Below, one piece after another: positions 56,529 to 64,000 of a stretch of DNA of 64,000 bases. Location of the stretch: positions 3,906,001 to 3,970,000 of the forward strand of contig NZ_JACCBP010000001.1 in NCBI RefSeq assembly GCF_013408655.1, written 5' to 3'. The notes under the pieces were generated by a model. It did no database searches. It saw only the letters and a list, made by a program, of their open reading frames with translations, and was not told where the DNA came from. The position numbers were made by a program, and so were the translations under genes. This stretch comes from Pigmentiphaga litoralis. GTDB taxonomy: Bacteria > Pseudomonadota > Gammaproteobacteria > Burkholderiales > Burkholderiaceae_B. The number at the start of each line of letters is the position of its first letter. Positions within the stretch are counted from its first letter, which is position 1.

Positions 56529-58154
56529 TCAGGCGAACGCGGAATCGCCCACCCGGGTCTTGAATACCTGGCCGCCGTGCTCGCGCAGCGCATGGAACTG
56601 CACCTTGGGATAGAGCTCTTGCGCCACCCGCAACTGTGCCGACGATCCGGACAGGAATGCGGGCGCATCGACCACGTCGTACGCGATGTTCTGGGCGTTG
56701 GCATCCATGAATTTCTTCAAATCCTTGGGGTCATCCGCCGTGATCCACCGCGCCAGCGAATATCGGGTCGACATCATCCGTGCAGCCACGCCATATTCGC
56801 TTTTCAAGCGATGCGCGACCACTTCAAATTGCAACTGCCCGACAGCACCCAGCAACAAAGCGCCGCCCGCGACAGGTTTGAAAACCTGGATCGCGCCTTC
56901 TTCGCCCAACTGCGTCAAACCGATACGCAATTGTTTGGTCCGGAGCGGGTCGGCCACTTCTACGGCCTGAAACAACTCCGGCGCAAAGAAGGGCAATCCG
57001 GTGAAGGTCAGGGTCTCGCCTTCGGTCAGGACATCCCCCAAATGGAGGACGCCGTGGTTCGGGATGCCGATAATGTCGCCCGCAAAGGCCTCTTCAAGCA
57101 GTTCCCGCCGCTGCGACAGGAAGGACACTACGTTGTTCGGACGCGTTTCCTTGCCGGTGCGGCTGACCTTCAGGCGCATGCCGCGCTCGAAACGGCCGGA
57201 ACACACGCGCACGAAGGCGACACGGTCGCGGTGGGCCGGGTCCATATTGGCCTGGACCTTGAACACCACGCCGCTGAACTTGGCTTCATCGGGAATCACT
57301 TCGCGTTCGAGCGCATGGCGGGGACCGGGCGAGGGCGCCAGGTCGACCAGTGCGTCCAGGATTTCGTGCACGCCGAAGTTGTTGATGGCCGACCCGAAGA
57401 ACACCGGGGTCTGGCGCGCATCCAGGAACGCCGCCTTGTCGAACGGCTGGGAGGCCGACGAGATCAGTTCGATTTCGTCTTTGGCCTGCGACCAGGCAGT
57501 GTTGAAGCGCTGGGCGATTTCCGGATTGTCGATGCCGTCGATGACGTCTTCATCTTTTTGCGCAATCCGGTCGCTGCCGGGGCGAAACACCCGCATGCGG
57601 TCGCGGCGGATGTCGAACACGCCGCCGAAGGACTTGCCCATGCCGACCGGCCACGAGAAAGGCACGGCGTCCATGCCGATGTGCGATTCGATTTCGGCCA
57701 GCAGGTCGAGCGGTTCACGCACTTCACGGTCCATCTTGTTCACGAACGTGATGATGGGCGTGTTGCGCGCGCGGCAGACCTGCAGCAGGCGAATGGTTTG
57801 CGGTTCGATACCGTTGGCGGCGTCGATCACCATCAGGGCCGCGTCGACGGCCGTCAGCACCCGATAGGTATCTTCGGAAAAGTCCTGGTGACCCGGGGTG
57901 TCGAGCAGGTTGATCACGGTGTCGCGATATTCGACCTGCATGACGGATGACGCGACCGAAATGCCGCGTTGCTTTTCGATTTCCATCCAGTCGGACGACG
58001 CGTGGCGGGACGCCTTGCGCGCCTTGACGCTACCGGCGATCTGGATCGCGCCAGCGAACAGCAACAGCTTTTCGGTCAGCGTGGTCTTGCCCGCGTCGGG
58101 GTGGGAAATGATGGCGAAGGTGCGTCGCCGGGCGACTTCATTGGAGAGGCTCAT
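56529..58154 (-). CDS. prfC: Peptide chain release factor 3
   Basis: 541 residues, a translational GTPase that removes RF1/RF2 after termination. G motifs: GKTTLTEKLL after HPDAG (G1), DTPGHQDF (G3) and NKMD (G4). The N-terminal start SNEVARRRTFAIISHPDAGKTT is the family standard. It is divergent from the RES-Xre toxin-antitoxin pair, with 202 bases between starts. Confidence 0.95.
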   Translation of the reverse strand: MSLSNEVARRRTFAIISHPDAGKTTLTEKLLLFAGAIQIAGSVKARKASRHASSDWMEIEKQRGISVASSVMQVEYRDTVINLLDTPGHQDFSEDTYRVLTAVDAALMVIDAANGIEPQTIRLLQVCRARNTPIITFVNKMDREVREPLDLLAEIESHIGMDAVPFSWPVGMGKSFGGVFDIRRDRMRVFRPGSDRIAQKDEDVIDGIDNPEIAQRFNTAWSQAKDEIELISSASQPFDKAAFLDARQTPVFFGSAINNFGVHEILDALVDLAPSPGPRHALEREVIPDEAKFSGVVFKVQANMDPAHRDRVAFVRVCSGRFERGMRLKVSRTGKETRPNNVVSFLSQRRELLEEAFAGDIIGIPNHGVLHLGDVLTEGETLTFTGLPFFAPELFQAVEVADPLRTKQLRIGLTQLGEEGAIQVFKPVAGGALLLGAVGQLQFEVVAHRLKSEYGVAARMMSTRYSLARWITADDPKDLKKFMDANAQNIAYDVVDAPAFLSGSSAQLRVAQELYPKVQFHALREHGGQVFKTRVGDSAFA

Positions 58155-58253
58155 TTGGGATCCATTTTACCCTGCCTGCGGACCCCTCGTCCGAACGGAC
58201 CGGGGAAAGCGCCTTGCCACGGGGGCAGGCACTGCGATGACTCGATCAGCACT

Positions 58254-58269
58254 AATCTCATTTGAGATT
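58254..58269. promoter_or_regulatory. Inverted repeat, likely antitoxin operator
   Basis: AATCTCA (58254-58260), TT, TGAGATT (58263-58269) is a perfect 7-2-7 inverted repeat, with flanking ACTAAT and ATTAGT extending it in an offset way. It sits 6 bases upstream of the -35 of the toxin-antitoxin promoter. Confidence 0.65.
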
Positions 58270-58274
58270 ATTAG

Positions 58275-58303
58275 TTGAAACTCGTCTTGAACAGGAATAT
58301 GCT
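58275..58303 (+). promoter_or_regulatory. Probable toxin-antitoxin promoter
   Basis: TTGAAA (58275-58280) and TATGCT (58298-58303) are 17 bases apart, upstream of the antitoxin gene. Confidence 0.5.
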
Positions 58304-58356
58304 GAAGGCGTTCATGAATCGGCCGATTGATCCCCGGCTCACCTTTAGTGATCGCC

Positions 58357-58761
58357 ATGCCTGCCATCGCCCCCAAGCCCGCCGCTCTTGATACCCTGCC
58401 CGCCTCGGCCGCGGCGCTGCGTACCTTCTTGCGTATTGCCGACGCCTGGCAGCTGGACCCGGACGCGTCCGCCACGCTGCTGGGCGTGCCGCGCTCGACG
58501 CTGTACCGATGGAAGAAAGACGGCCCGCCGGCTCCCCTGCCGCGCGACACCCTGGAACGCCTGTCCTTGATTTTCGGGATCTACAAGGCGCTGCAGGTGC
58601 TGCTGCCCGAACCCGAACGGGCCGACGCCTGGCTGCGGCGGCCCAACACCGCGCCGCTGTTCAGCGGCAGTCCGGCGCTGGACCGCCTGCTAAGCGGCAT
58701 GACCAGTGATCTGTACGTGGTCCGCGCCTATCTGGACGCGCAACGCGGAGGCTGGACATGA
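58357..58761 (+). CDS. Xre/ParS-MbcA-type antitoxin
   Basis: 134 residues. A helix-turn-helix reads TFLRIADAWQLDPDASATLLGVPRSTLYRWKKDG, and the C-terminal antitoxin domain (LERLSLIFGIYKALQVLLP, then WLRRPNTAPLFSGSPALDRLLSG) is the Xre-MbcA-ParS toxin-binding signature. It neutralises the RES toxin by inserting its C-terminus into the active site and autorepresses the operon. It overlaps the toxin gene by 4 bases. The ATG at 58357 is the likeliest start; an upstream GTG is possible. Confidence 0.87.
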   Translation: MPAIAPKPAALDTLPASAAALRTFLRIADAWQLDPDASATLLGVPRSTLYRWKKDGPPAPLPRDTLERLSLIFGIYKALQVLLPEPERADAWLRRPNTAPLFSGSPALDRLLSGMTSDLYVVRAYLDAQRGGWT

Positions 58762-59441
58762 CCGTCAAGACCACGCGTATCCGATGGACCTGCCATCGCC
58801 TCGTTCCCAGCCGTTTTCCCCCCACCAGCCTGTACGACCGCGTGGCCGACCCGGCCGACCTGGACATCATTTTTGCCATTGAAAACCTGACCAATCCGCG
58901 CGTGCGCGACGAAGTGGGCGCGCTGCAACTGGTGCCGGCCGCCGACCGCGTGAGCGGCGAAGGCACGACGCCGATCATGGCGGCGTTTACGCACCTGAAC
59001 CCGGCGGGCAGCCGCTTTACGGATGGATCCTGGGGGGTGTACTACGCCGGCGAATCGCTGGAAACGGCGATTGCCGAAACCATGTATCACCGCGCCCGCT
59101 TCCTGGCCGCGACCAGTGAACCCGCCATGGAAATCGACATGCGGCATTACCTGGCCAACCTGTCGGCGTCCTTGCACGATGTGCGCGGCAAGCAGGCGGA
59201 ATTGCCTGGCCTGTATGACCCGGTGGACTATTCGGTGGCGCAGCGTTTTGCACGCACCCTGCGCACCGACAACAGCTGGGGCATCGTGTACGACAGCGTG
59301 CGGCGGCCCGAAGGCCAGTGCGTGGCCGTGTTCCGGCCCAAGGCGCTGGCGAACTGCCGGCAGTCCCAGCACATTGCGTTTGTGTGGGACGGCAGCAAGA
59401 TGAGCGGCTGGTATTCAAAGTCGGCGATCACACCGGTGTAA
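58758..59441 (+). CDS. RES-domain toxin (NAD+-consuming)
   Basis: 227 residues. Key RES residues are visible: the early arginine region (WTCHRLVPSRFPPTSLYD), the catalytic glutamate in GVYYAGESLETAIAETMYHRA, and later serines in the conserved core. RES toxins degrade NAD+ and arrest growth, and were named for the conserved Arg-Glu-Ser. It is translated by an ATGA overlap with the antitoxin. The pair is a type II module; its function in vivo (persistence, defence or addiction) is unknown. Confidence 0.87.
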   Translation: MTVKTTRIRWTCHRLVPSRFPPTSLYDRVADPADLDIIFAIENLTNPRVRDEVGALQLVPAADRVSGEGTTPIMAAFTHLNPAGSRFTDGSWGVYYAGESLETAIAETMYHRARFLAATSEPAMEIDMRHYLANLSASLHDVRGKQAELPGLYDPVDYSVAQRFARTLRTDNSWGIVYDSVRRPEGQCVAVFRPKALANCRQSQHIAFVWDGSKMSGWYSKSAITPV

Positions 59442-59517
59442 ACAGAGATGGGTCAGGGTCACCCTGCCCGGGGATGAAGGCAACGGGAATCGGCTCGCGT
59501 TGGCCGCATCGGTGTGA

Positions 59518-60339
59518 TCAGCTCCCGCGCTTCAACCACGGCTGCACCCATCCCAGACCCCGCGTTGTCCCCCCCGTTTCCGCGCCATACCGCGGGCGGT
59601 ATTCGGCGCCGATCCAGCCGTCCCATCCACATTGCGCCGACACCGTGTCGATCACGTCGAACAGGTGCGCGTAGTTCACTTCGCCCTGATCGGGTTCGTG
59701 CCGATCGGGCACCCCGGCGATCTGCAGGTGGCCCACGCGCCCGGTGGGCAGCAGCGCGCGCAGCTTTGTCGTCAGGTCGCCTTCCATGATCTGGCAGTGG
59801 TACAGATCCATCTGGACCCGCAGGTGCGGCGAGTCGATGTCGGACACGATGGCGTGCGCGTCGGCCTGGCGATTCAGCAGATAGCCGGGCATGTCGCGGG
59901 TGTTGATCGGTTCGATCAACAGGGTGCGGCCGGCGGTGCGCGCCTGGTCGGCGGCCCAGGACAGGTTCTCTTTATAGGTGTCGAGACACAATGCCCGGTC
60001 GACGCCTTCCGGCGCCACGCCCGCCATGACGTGGATGCGTGGACAGGCAAACGCGTCGGCGTAGGACAGCGCCGCGTCGATGCTGCTGCGAAACGCATCC
60101 TGCCGGCCCGGCAATGCGGCCAGGCCCCGTTCGCCGGCCAGCCAGTCGCCCGGGGGCGCGTTCATCAACACGTTCAACAGGCCGGCGTCTTGCAGACGCG
60201 TGGCCAAGGCGTCTTTTTGCCAGTCGTACGGAAACATGAATTCGACCGCCTGAAATCCGTCCCGCGCCGCTGCAGCGAAACGATCCGGAAAGGCGTGCTC
60301 GGCATACATCATGGACAGGTTGGCGGCGAAGCGGGGCAT
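59518..60339 (-). CDS. hyi: Hydroxypyruvate isomerase-like TIM-barrel protein
   Basis: 273 residues from the ATG giving [17 protein letters not shown], the family start; 46 upstream in-frame codons are discarded. Catalytic glutamates are E143 (LLIEPIN) and E246 (GAEYRP), with D178 as a probable metal ligand. The enzyme interconverts hydroxypyruvate and tartronate semialdehyde in glyoxylate metabolism. No glyoxylate carboligase is adjacent, so a related sugar isomerase role remains possible. Confidence 0.87.
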   Translation of the reverse strand: MPRFAANLSMMYAEHAFPDRFAAAARDGFQAVEFMFPYDWQKDALATRLQDAGLLNVLMNAPPGDWLAGERGLAALPGRQDAFRSSIDAALSYADAFACPRIHVMAGVAPEGVDRALCLDTYKENLSWAADQARTAGRTLLIEPINTRDMPGYLLNRQADAHAIVSDIDSPHLRVQMDLYHCQIMEGDLTTKLRALLPTGRVGHLQIAGVPDRHEPDQGEVNYAHLFDVIDTVSAQCGWDGWIGAEYRPRYGAETGGTTRGLGWVQPWLKRGS

Positions 60340-60468
60340 GGGCGGTCCTGGAGTGCATGTCGGAAGGGGCGATCCGCAGCACGATAGCCGATTGCAGGCG
60401 GCGCCGCGGCGAAAGGGCGCGCGGGGGTGCGGGGGTGCGGGGGTGCAGCCCCCGCCTTTCGCCCGCCG

Positions 60469-60499
60469 AAAAAACAAACAGGCCGCAATCGCGGCCTGT
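60469..60499 (-). terminator. Rho-independent terminator of the RNA helicase gene
   Basis: On the minus strand ACAGGCCGC, loop GATT, GCGGCCTGT is followed by TTTGTTTTTT. It ends about 80 bases after the helicase stop. Confidence 0.85.
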
Positions 60500-60551
60500 C
60501 TGTTTCTACCCTATGACGGACACCGCTGGCGCGCTGCCGTCATCTACCGCA

Positions 60552-62021
60552 TCAACGCGATGGCGTCTTGCTGAACAGCGCCGGGCGGCGGGCGGCCGCG
60601 GCATTGCCGTTGGCATTGCGGGGGGCCTGGCCTTGCGGGGCACGGGCCGGCTGGGCCGACGGGCTGCGCGACGGCGCAACGCCATTGCCGCCACGCGGAG
60701 CCGCACCCGACGCGTTGCGCGGTGCGCCGCCGGGCGCGCCCGACCGCGAGCCGCCGCCGGGGGCGCCCGAACGGCCACCCGGCGCGCCGCTGCGCGACGA
60801 GCCACCCGAAGGACGGCCATGACGCTGGCCTTGCGGACGGGGCGGACGCTCGTCGTTGTCGGGGGCGCCGACCACGAATTCCGGCAGGGCCATGCGATCG
60901 ATCTTGCGCTTGATCAGGCGTTCGATGTCAGCCAGGAACTTGCCTTCTTCACCGTTATCCACCAGCGACACGGCGGCGCCCGACGAACCCGCGCGGCCGG
61001 TGCGGCCGATACGGTGCACGTAGTCTTCCGGCACGTTGGGCAGTTCGAAGTTGACCACCTGGGGCAGCTGGTCGATGTCCAGGCCGCGGGCGGCGATGTC
61101 GGTCGCGACCAGCACCGTCAGATTGCCTTCCTTGAAACCGGCCAGCGCCTTGGTGCGCGCCGACTGGCTCTTGTTGCCGTGGATGGCGGCGGCGGTAATG
61201 CCGTCTTTCGCCAGCTTTTCGGCCAGGCGGTTCGCGCCGTGCTTGGTGCGCGTGAACACCAGCACCTGTTCCCACTTGTGGGTGCGGATCAGGTGGCTGA
61301 GCAGGTCGCGCTTCTGTTCCTTAGGCACCATCAACACGCTCTGTTCGACCAGTTCGGTGGTGGTGTTGCGGCGGGCCACCGACACTTCGCCGGCGTTGTG
61401 CAGCACGCCCTTGGCCAGGGTGCGGATCTCGTCGGAGAACGTGGCCGAGAACAGCAGCGTCTGGCGCTGCTTGGGCAGGTATTGCAGGATCTTGCGGATG
61501 TCGCGGATGAAGCCCATGTCCAGCATGCGGTCGGCTTCGTCCAGCACCAGGATTTCGACGCCCGACAGGTCCAGCGTGCGCTGGCCGACGTGATCGAGCA
61601 GACGGCCGGGCGTGGCCACCAGGATGTCGAGCGGCTTGCGCAGCGCCGAGATCTGCGGGTTGATGTTGACGCCGCCGAACATGACCATCGAGGTCAGGGG
61701 CAGGTACTTGCCGTAGGTCTTGACCGATTCTTCGACCTGGGCGGTCAGTTCACGCGTCGGCGTCAGGATCAGGCAGCGCGGACGGCCTGCCTTGACGTTG
61801 GCGGGCTTGCGGGTGGACAGCAGGTGCAGGATGGGCAGCGTGAAGCCAGCCGTCTTGCCGGTGCCGGTCTGGGCGGCAGCCAGCAGGTCGCCGCCTTGCA
61901 GCACCTGGGGGATGGCCTGGGCCTGGATCGGGGTCGGGCTGGTATAGCCCGCTTCGGTAATCGCGCGCAGCAGCGAGTCGGCCAATCCGAGATCGGCAAA
62001 CATGATGTCTGTTGTGTTCAA
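60552..62021 (-). CDS. rhlE: DEAD-box RNA helicase, RhlE type
   Basis: 489 residues from a TTG that has GGAG 5 bases upstream; an ATG six codons later (62003, MFADLG) lacks a ribosome site. All DEAD-box motifs are present: Q motif ([12 protein letters not shown]), [28 protein letters not shown] ([13 protein letters not shown]), SAT, and [10 protein letters not shown]. The C-terminal ~110 residues are G/S/A/R/P-rich (SGAPGG and APRNA repeats) and probably bind RNA. It remodels ribosomal RNA or mRNA, especially at low temperature. Confidence 0.92.
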   Translation of the reverse strand: MNTTDIMFADLGLADSLLRAITEAGYTSPTPIQAQAIPQVLQGGDLLAAAQTGTGKTAGFTLPILHLLSTRKPANVKAGRPRCLILTPTRELTAQVEESVKTYGKYLPLTSMVMFGGVNINPQISALRKPLDILVATPGRLLDHVGQRTLDLSGVEILVLDEADRMLDMGFIRDIRKILQYLPKQRQTLLFSATFSDEIRTLAKGVLHNAGEVSVARRNTTTELVEQSVLMVPKEQKRDLLSHLIRTHKWEQVLVFTRTKHGANRLAEKLAKDGITAAAIHGNKSQSARTKALAGFKEGNLTVLVATDIAARGLDIDQLPQVVNFELPNVPEDYVHRIGRTGRAGSSGAAVSLVDNGEEGKFLADIERLIKRKIDRMALPEFVVGAPDNDERPPRPQGQRHGRPSGGSSRSGAPGGRSGAPGGGSRSGAPGGAPRNASGAAPRGGNGVAPSRSPSAQPARAPQGQAPRNANGNAAAARRPALFSKTPSR

Positions 62022-62309
62022 AGCAACTCCAGCGACAGCCGGTCGCTTGACGATGCAAGCGACTCCAATCGAGGCAGCCGGAAGGGGAATAGGGAGGTGA
62101 GCCAGTGGAGGCGCCGACTGTGTGGACTGGACCGCGGGGAAGGTGACCGCCGGGGTGACCACAGCTGTGGCGAAACTGGAAGCTCGTATGCGGATTGGAG
62201 CCGCATGCCGTTGGTGTCATTGTACCTGGGAACGCTTTTTAAGTGTTTACCCTAGTGACTTGGACAGGGGACGGCAGTATATTCAATCCTGTTGTTTCAC
62301 TATTAAATC

Positions 62310-62331
62310 CGTGTTTTATATATAAAACACG
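62310..62331. promoter_or_regulatory. Perfect 22-bp palindromic operator before the cupin gene
   Basis: The half-site CGTGTTTTATA (62310-62320) is followed by its exact reverse complement TATAAAACACG (62321-62331). The 363-base gap 62022-62384 contains this site and otherwise no gene. TTGTTT (62292-62297) and TTATAT (62316-62321, 18-base spacer) make a promoter whose -10 is inside the palindrome. Repression of the cupin-hydrolase operon is expected. Confidence 0.8.
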
Positions 62332-62384
62332 TGGCGCGGGTTAGCCGCTGCACCTCACAGTACTCACACCCCTTGGAGAACACC

Positions 62385-62933
62385 ATGACGGACATGTCGG
62401 AACAAGGCCAGGTCGCCAGCACGCTGACCCAGCCGGAAGGCACGGATTTCGCATCCTGGATGAACTCGCGCGTCGCGCGGTTCTCGACGCGCAAGTATGA
62501 CTGGGACGCGCTCAAGTTCCAGGCCGATTTCGACCCCAAGTACCGCCGCGCGCAAATGCGCTACGTGGGTACGGGCGGCACCGGCGTGGCCGCCGACGCC
62601 AACACCGTCCCGTCGGAACACTTCACGTTTTCGACCATGGTGATCCCGGCCGGCCACGAAGGCCCGTCGCATATCCATACCGACGTCGAAGAAATCTTTT
62701 TCGTGATCCGCGGCAAGCTGAAGGTCGTGCTGGAAAAAGACGGCGAGCGTTTCGAAACCATCCTGACCGACCGTGACCTCGTGTCCGTGCCGCCAGGCGT
62801 GTATCGCGAAGAAATCAACATCGGCGACGAAGATGCCCTGATGTGCGTGATGCTCGGCGCCAAGAAGCCGGTCACCCCGACCTACCCGCCCGAGCACCCG
62901 CTTGCGGCCATCAAGCGCAACCTGGGCAAGTAA
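62385..62933 (+). CDS. Cupin-domain protein
   Basis: 182 residues from an ATG with GGAG 6 bases upstream. The two cupin motifs are GHEGPSHIHTDVEEIFFVIRGKLKV and the later PPGVYREEINIGDE. The histidine pair and glutamate (HIHTDVEE) are consistent with a metal site, with an N-terminal helical arm (FASWMNSRVARF). It may be a metal-dependent dioxygenase or decarboxylase-type enzyme of an organic-acid pathway. It is first in an operon with an alpha/beta hydrolase. Confidence 0.8.
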   Translation: MTDMSEQGQVASTLTQPEGTDFASWMNSRVARFSTRKYDWDALKFQADFDPKYRRAQMRYVGTGGTGVAADANTVPSEHFTFSTMVIPAGHEGPSHIHTDVEEIFFVIRGKLKVVLEKDGERFETILTDRDLVSVPPGVYREEINIGDEDALMCVMLGAKKPVTPTYPPEHPLAAIKRNLGK

Positions 62934-63023
62934 TCCACTGCCCGTTGCGTGCTGCCGGTCCCTTGCCCTTGGCAAATGACCGGCAGCCGTCTTTCCCGCG
63001 CGAACCCTCATCAGGAAAACGCT

Positions 63024-63956
63024 GTGTCGAACGCCGCCCAGAATGACGCCCAGAAACCGGGAAACGCCGGTCATCCCCCCGAACCCGGCTTGCCGTCGGA
63101 CGCGACCCTGGACCTGCTTGCCAGCCGGTTCCCGGAACGTTCCGTCGACACCGCCGGCGGCAGGCTCTGTTATAGAGAGGCGGGCACGCTGAGCGCGGAC
63201 GGCACGGCGATCGTGCTGTTGCATGGCATCGGTTCCGGCGCCGGATCGTGGCTGCGCGCCGCGGTCGCGCTGTCGGACACGACCCGGGTGATCGCGTGGG
63301 ATGCGCCAGGGTATGGCGCATCGACACCGCTGTCGCCCGCCGCCCCCGGCGCGGCCGATTATGCCGCGCAGGTGCACGCGCTGCTGCAGGCGCTGAAGGT
63401 GGACCGCTGCATTCTGGCGGGCCATTCGCTTGGCGCCATCATGGCCAGTTGTTACGCCCACGGCCTGGGCAAGGACAGTGTGAAAAGCCTGGTGTTGCTG
63501 AGCCCCGCGCGGGGCTACGGCAACCCGGCCATGGCCGAGCGCCAGCCGGTGGTGCGCAGCGAACGGCTGCGCGCACTGGATGAACTCGGCATCGAACAGA
63601 TGGCGCTGAAACGCGCCAACAAGATGCTGTCCCCCGCGCAGGAACCCGAGGCGCTGGCCTGGGTGCGCTGGAACATGGAACGGCTGAACCTGGCCGGCTA
63701 CCGCCAGGCCGTCGAACTGCTGTGCGGCGACGACATCGGCCGCTACACCGCCCTGCCCGCCGGGCTGCCGGTGCAGGTGCATTCGGGGGACGACGACACC
63801 GTGACGCCGCCCGCCGGCTGCCGCGCGATTGCCGACCAGTTTGGCGCGCCCTATGCGGGCATCGCCCGGTCGGGCCATGCCTGCCATATCGAACGGCCGG
63901 AAGCCGTCGCCGCGATTCTGGGCCAGGCCTTTGCCGACCTGCGGGCGTCAGCATGA
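63024..63956 (+). CDS. Alpha/beta hydrolase
   Basis: 310 residues from a GTG preceded by AGGA with 7-base spacing. The oxyanion HGIGSG, nucleophile elbow GHSLGA, acid SGDDDTVTPP and histidine in GHACHIERP make a full Ser-Asp-His triad. The N-terminal ~35 residues are disordered. It resembles ring-cleavage-product hydrolases and 3-oxoadipate enol-lactonases, consistent with an aromatic catabolic operon behind the 22-bp operator. The substrate is unknown. Confidence 0.82.
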   Translation: MSNAAQNDAQKPGNAGHPPEPGLPSDATLDLLASRFPERSVDTAGGRLCYREAGTLSADGTAIVLLHGIGSGAGSWLRAAVALSDTTRVIAWDAPGYGASTPLSPAAPGAADYAAQVHALLQALKVDRCILAGHSLGAIMASCYAHGLGKDSVKSLVLLSPARGYGNPAMAERQPVVRSERLRALDELGIEQMALKRANKMLSPAQEPEALAWVRWNMERLNLAGYRQAVELLCGDDIGRYTALPAGLPVQVHSGDDDTVTPPAGCRAIADQFGAPYAGIARSGHACHIERPEAVAAILGQAFADLRASA

Positions 63957-64000
63957 CCGAACAATCCTTGCAGGTGGAAGACGACGCCACCGAAGAAGGC
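63953..64000 (+). CDS. Start of an unidentified gene, cut by the window end
   Basis: An ATG overlaps the hydrolase stop by 4 bases (ATGA) and opens MTEQSLQVEDDATEEG. Only 16 codons are visible, so no family can be assigned; its coupling shows it belongs to the cupin-hydrolase operon. Confidence 0.6.
   Translation, partial: MTEQSLQVEDDATEEG

Noticed and set aside
59442..59517. Terminator between the RES toxin and hyi
   Set aside because: A CAGGG-TCA-CCCTG hairpin is present but short, with no T run on either strand.

Overview
The window is about 65% GC and reads as the chromosome of a betaproteobacterium, most likely Burkholderiales/Alcaligenaceae close to Bordetella, Achromobacter or Pigmentiphaga. 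The evidence is the set of orphan Bug/TctC solute receptors, the beta-specific small proteins DUF3567 and DUF3717, and the neighbourhood dprA-smg-topB opposite def-fmt-rsmB-kinase-regulator-trkA-trkH. No rRNA, tRNA, prophage, insertion sequence or CRISPR array was seen. Names come from reading the protein sequences; no database search was possible.

Region 1 (1-16 kb) is catabolic and accessory. It holds a ferredoxin-reductase (cut by the window edge) with a Bug receptor and a divergent MarR regulator, a two-domain vicinal-oxygen-chelate (extradiol-like) dioxygenase with a second Bug receptor behind two identical palindromic operators, and a LysR regulator divergent from a third Bug receptor and an Ldh2-type dehydrogenase. 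An orphan branched-chain-type binding protein follows. An AraC/XylS-type regulator then faces a tightly coupled five-gene operon: dienelactone hydrolase-NTF2 fusion, Rieske dioxygenase alpha and beta, an isochorismatase-fold protein without the usual catalytic residues, and an SDR dehydrogenase. This looks like a ring-dihydroxylation and dehydrogenation route for an unidentified aromatic compound, with its electron-transfer partner missing from the operon.

Region 2 (15-25 kb) has a DMT exporter, a TetR regulator with a near-perfect palindrome, a propionyl-CoA synthetase-like ligase, cobalamin-dependent methionine synthase and a YbdK-type carboxylate-amine ligase. Region 3 (25-35.4 kb) is one long leftward gene train: def, fmt, rsmB, a DUF4390 protein, an NtrY-like kinase, an NtrX-like regulator, trkA, trkH and a degenerate CobW-like protein. 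Most junctions overlap by 1-4 bases. Region 4 (35.5-42.3 kb) has a fumarylacetoacetate-hydrolase family protein, an AraC regulator, and rightward dprA, smg and topB; TopB carries a histone-H1-like lysine tail.

Region 5 (42.6-49 kb) has tandem paralogous small envelope proteins, a SET-domain methyltransferase, a glycine-zipper protein, DUF3717, a NUDIX protein and an AraC/SDR divergent pair. Between the SET and glycine-zipper genes lie six copies of a 12-bp palindrome spaced 20-21 bp apart, i.e. two helical turns. A seventh copy sits inside the NUDIX gene. This is the least explained signal in the window. Region 6 (49-64 kb) has a MacA-MacB-outer-membrane-factor efflux operon, bacterioferritin-associated ferredoxin and bacterioferritin, peptide release factor 3, a RES-Xre toxin-antitoxin pair, hydroxypyruvate isomerase, an RhlE-type RNA helicase, and the start of a cupin/hydrolase operon under a perfect 22-bp palindrome.
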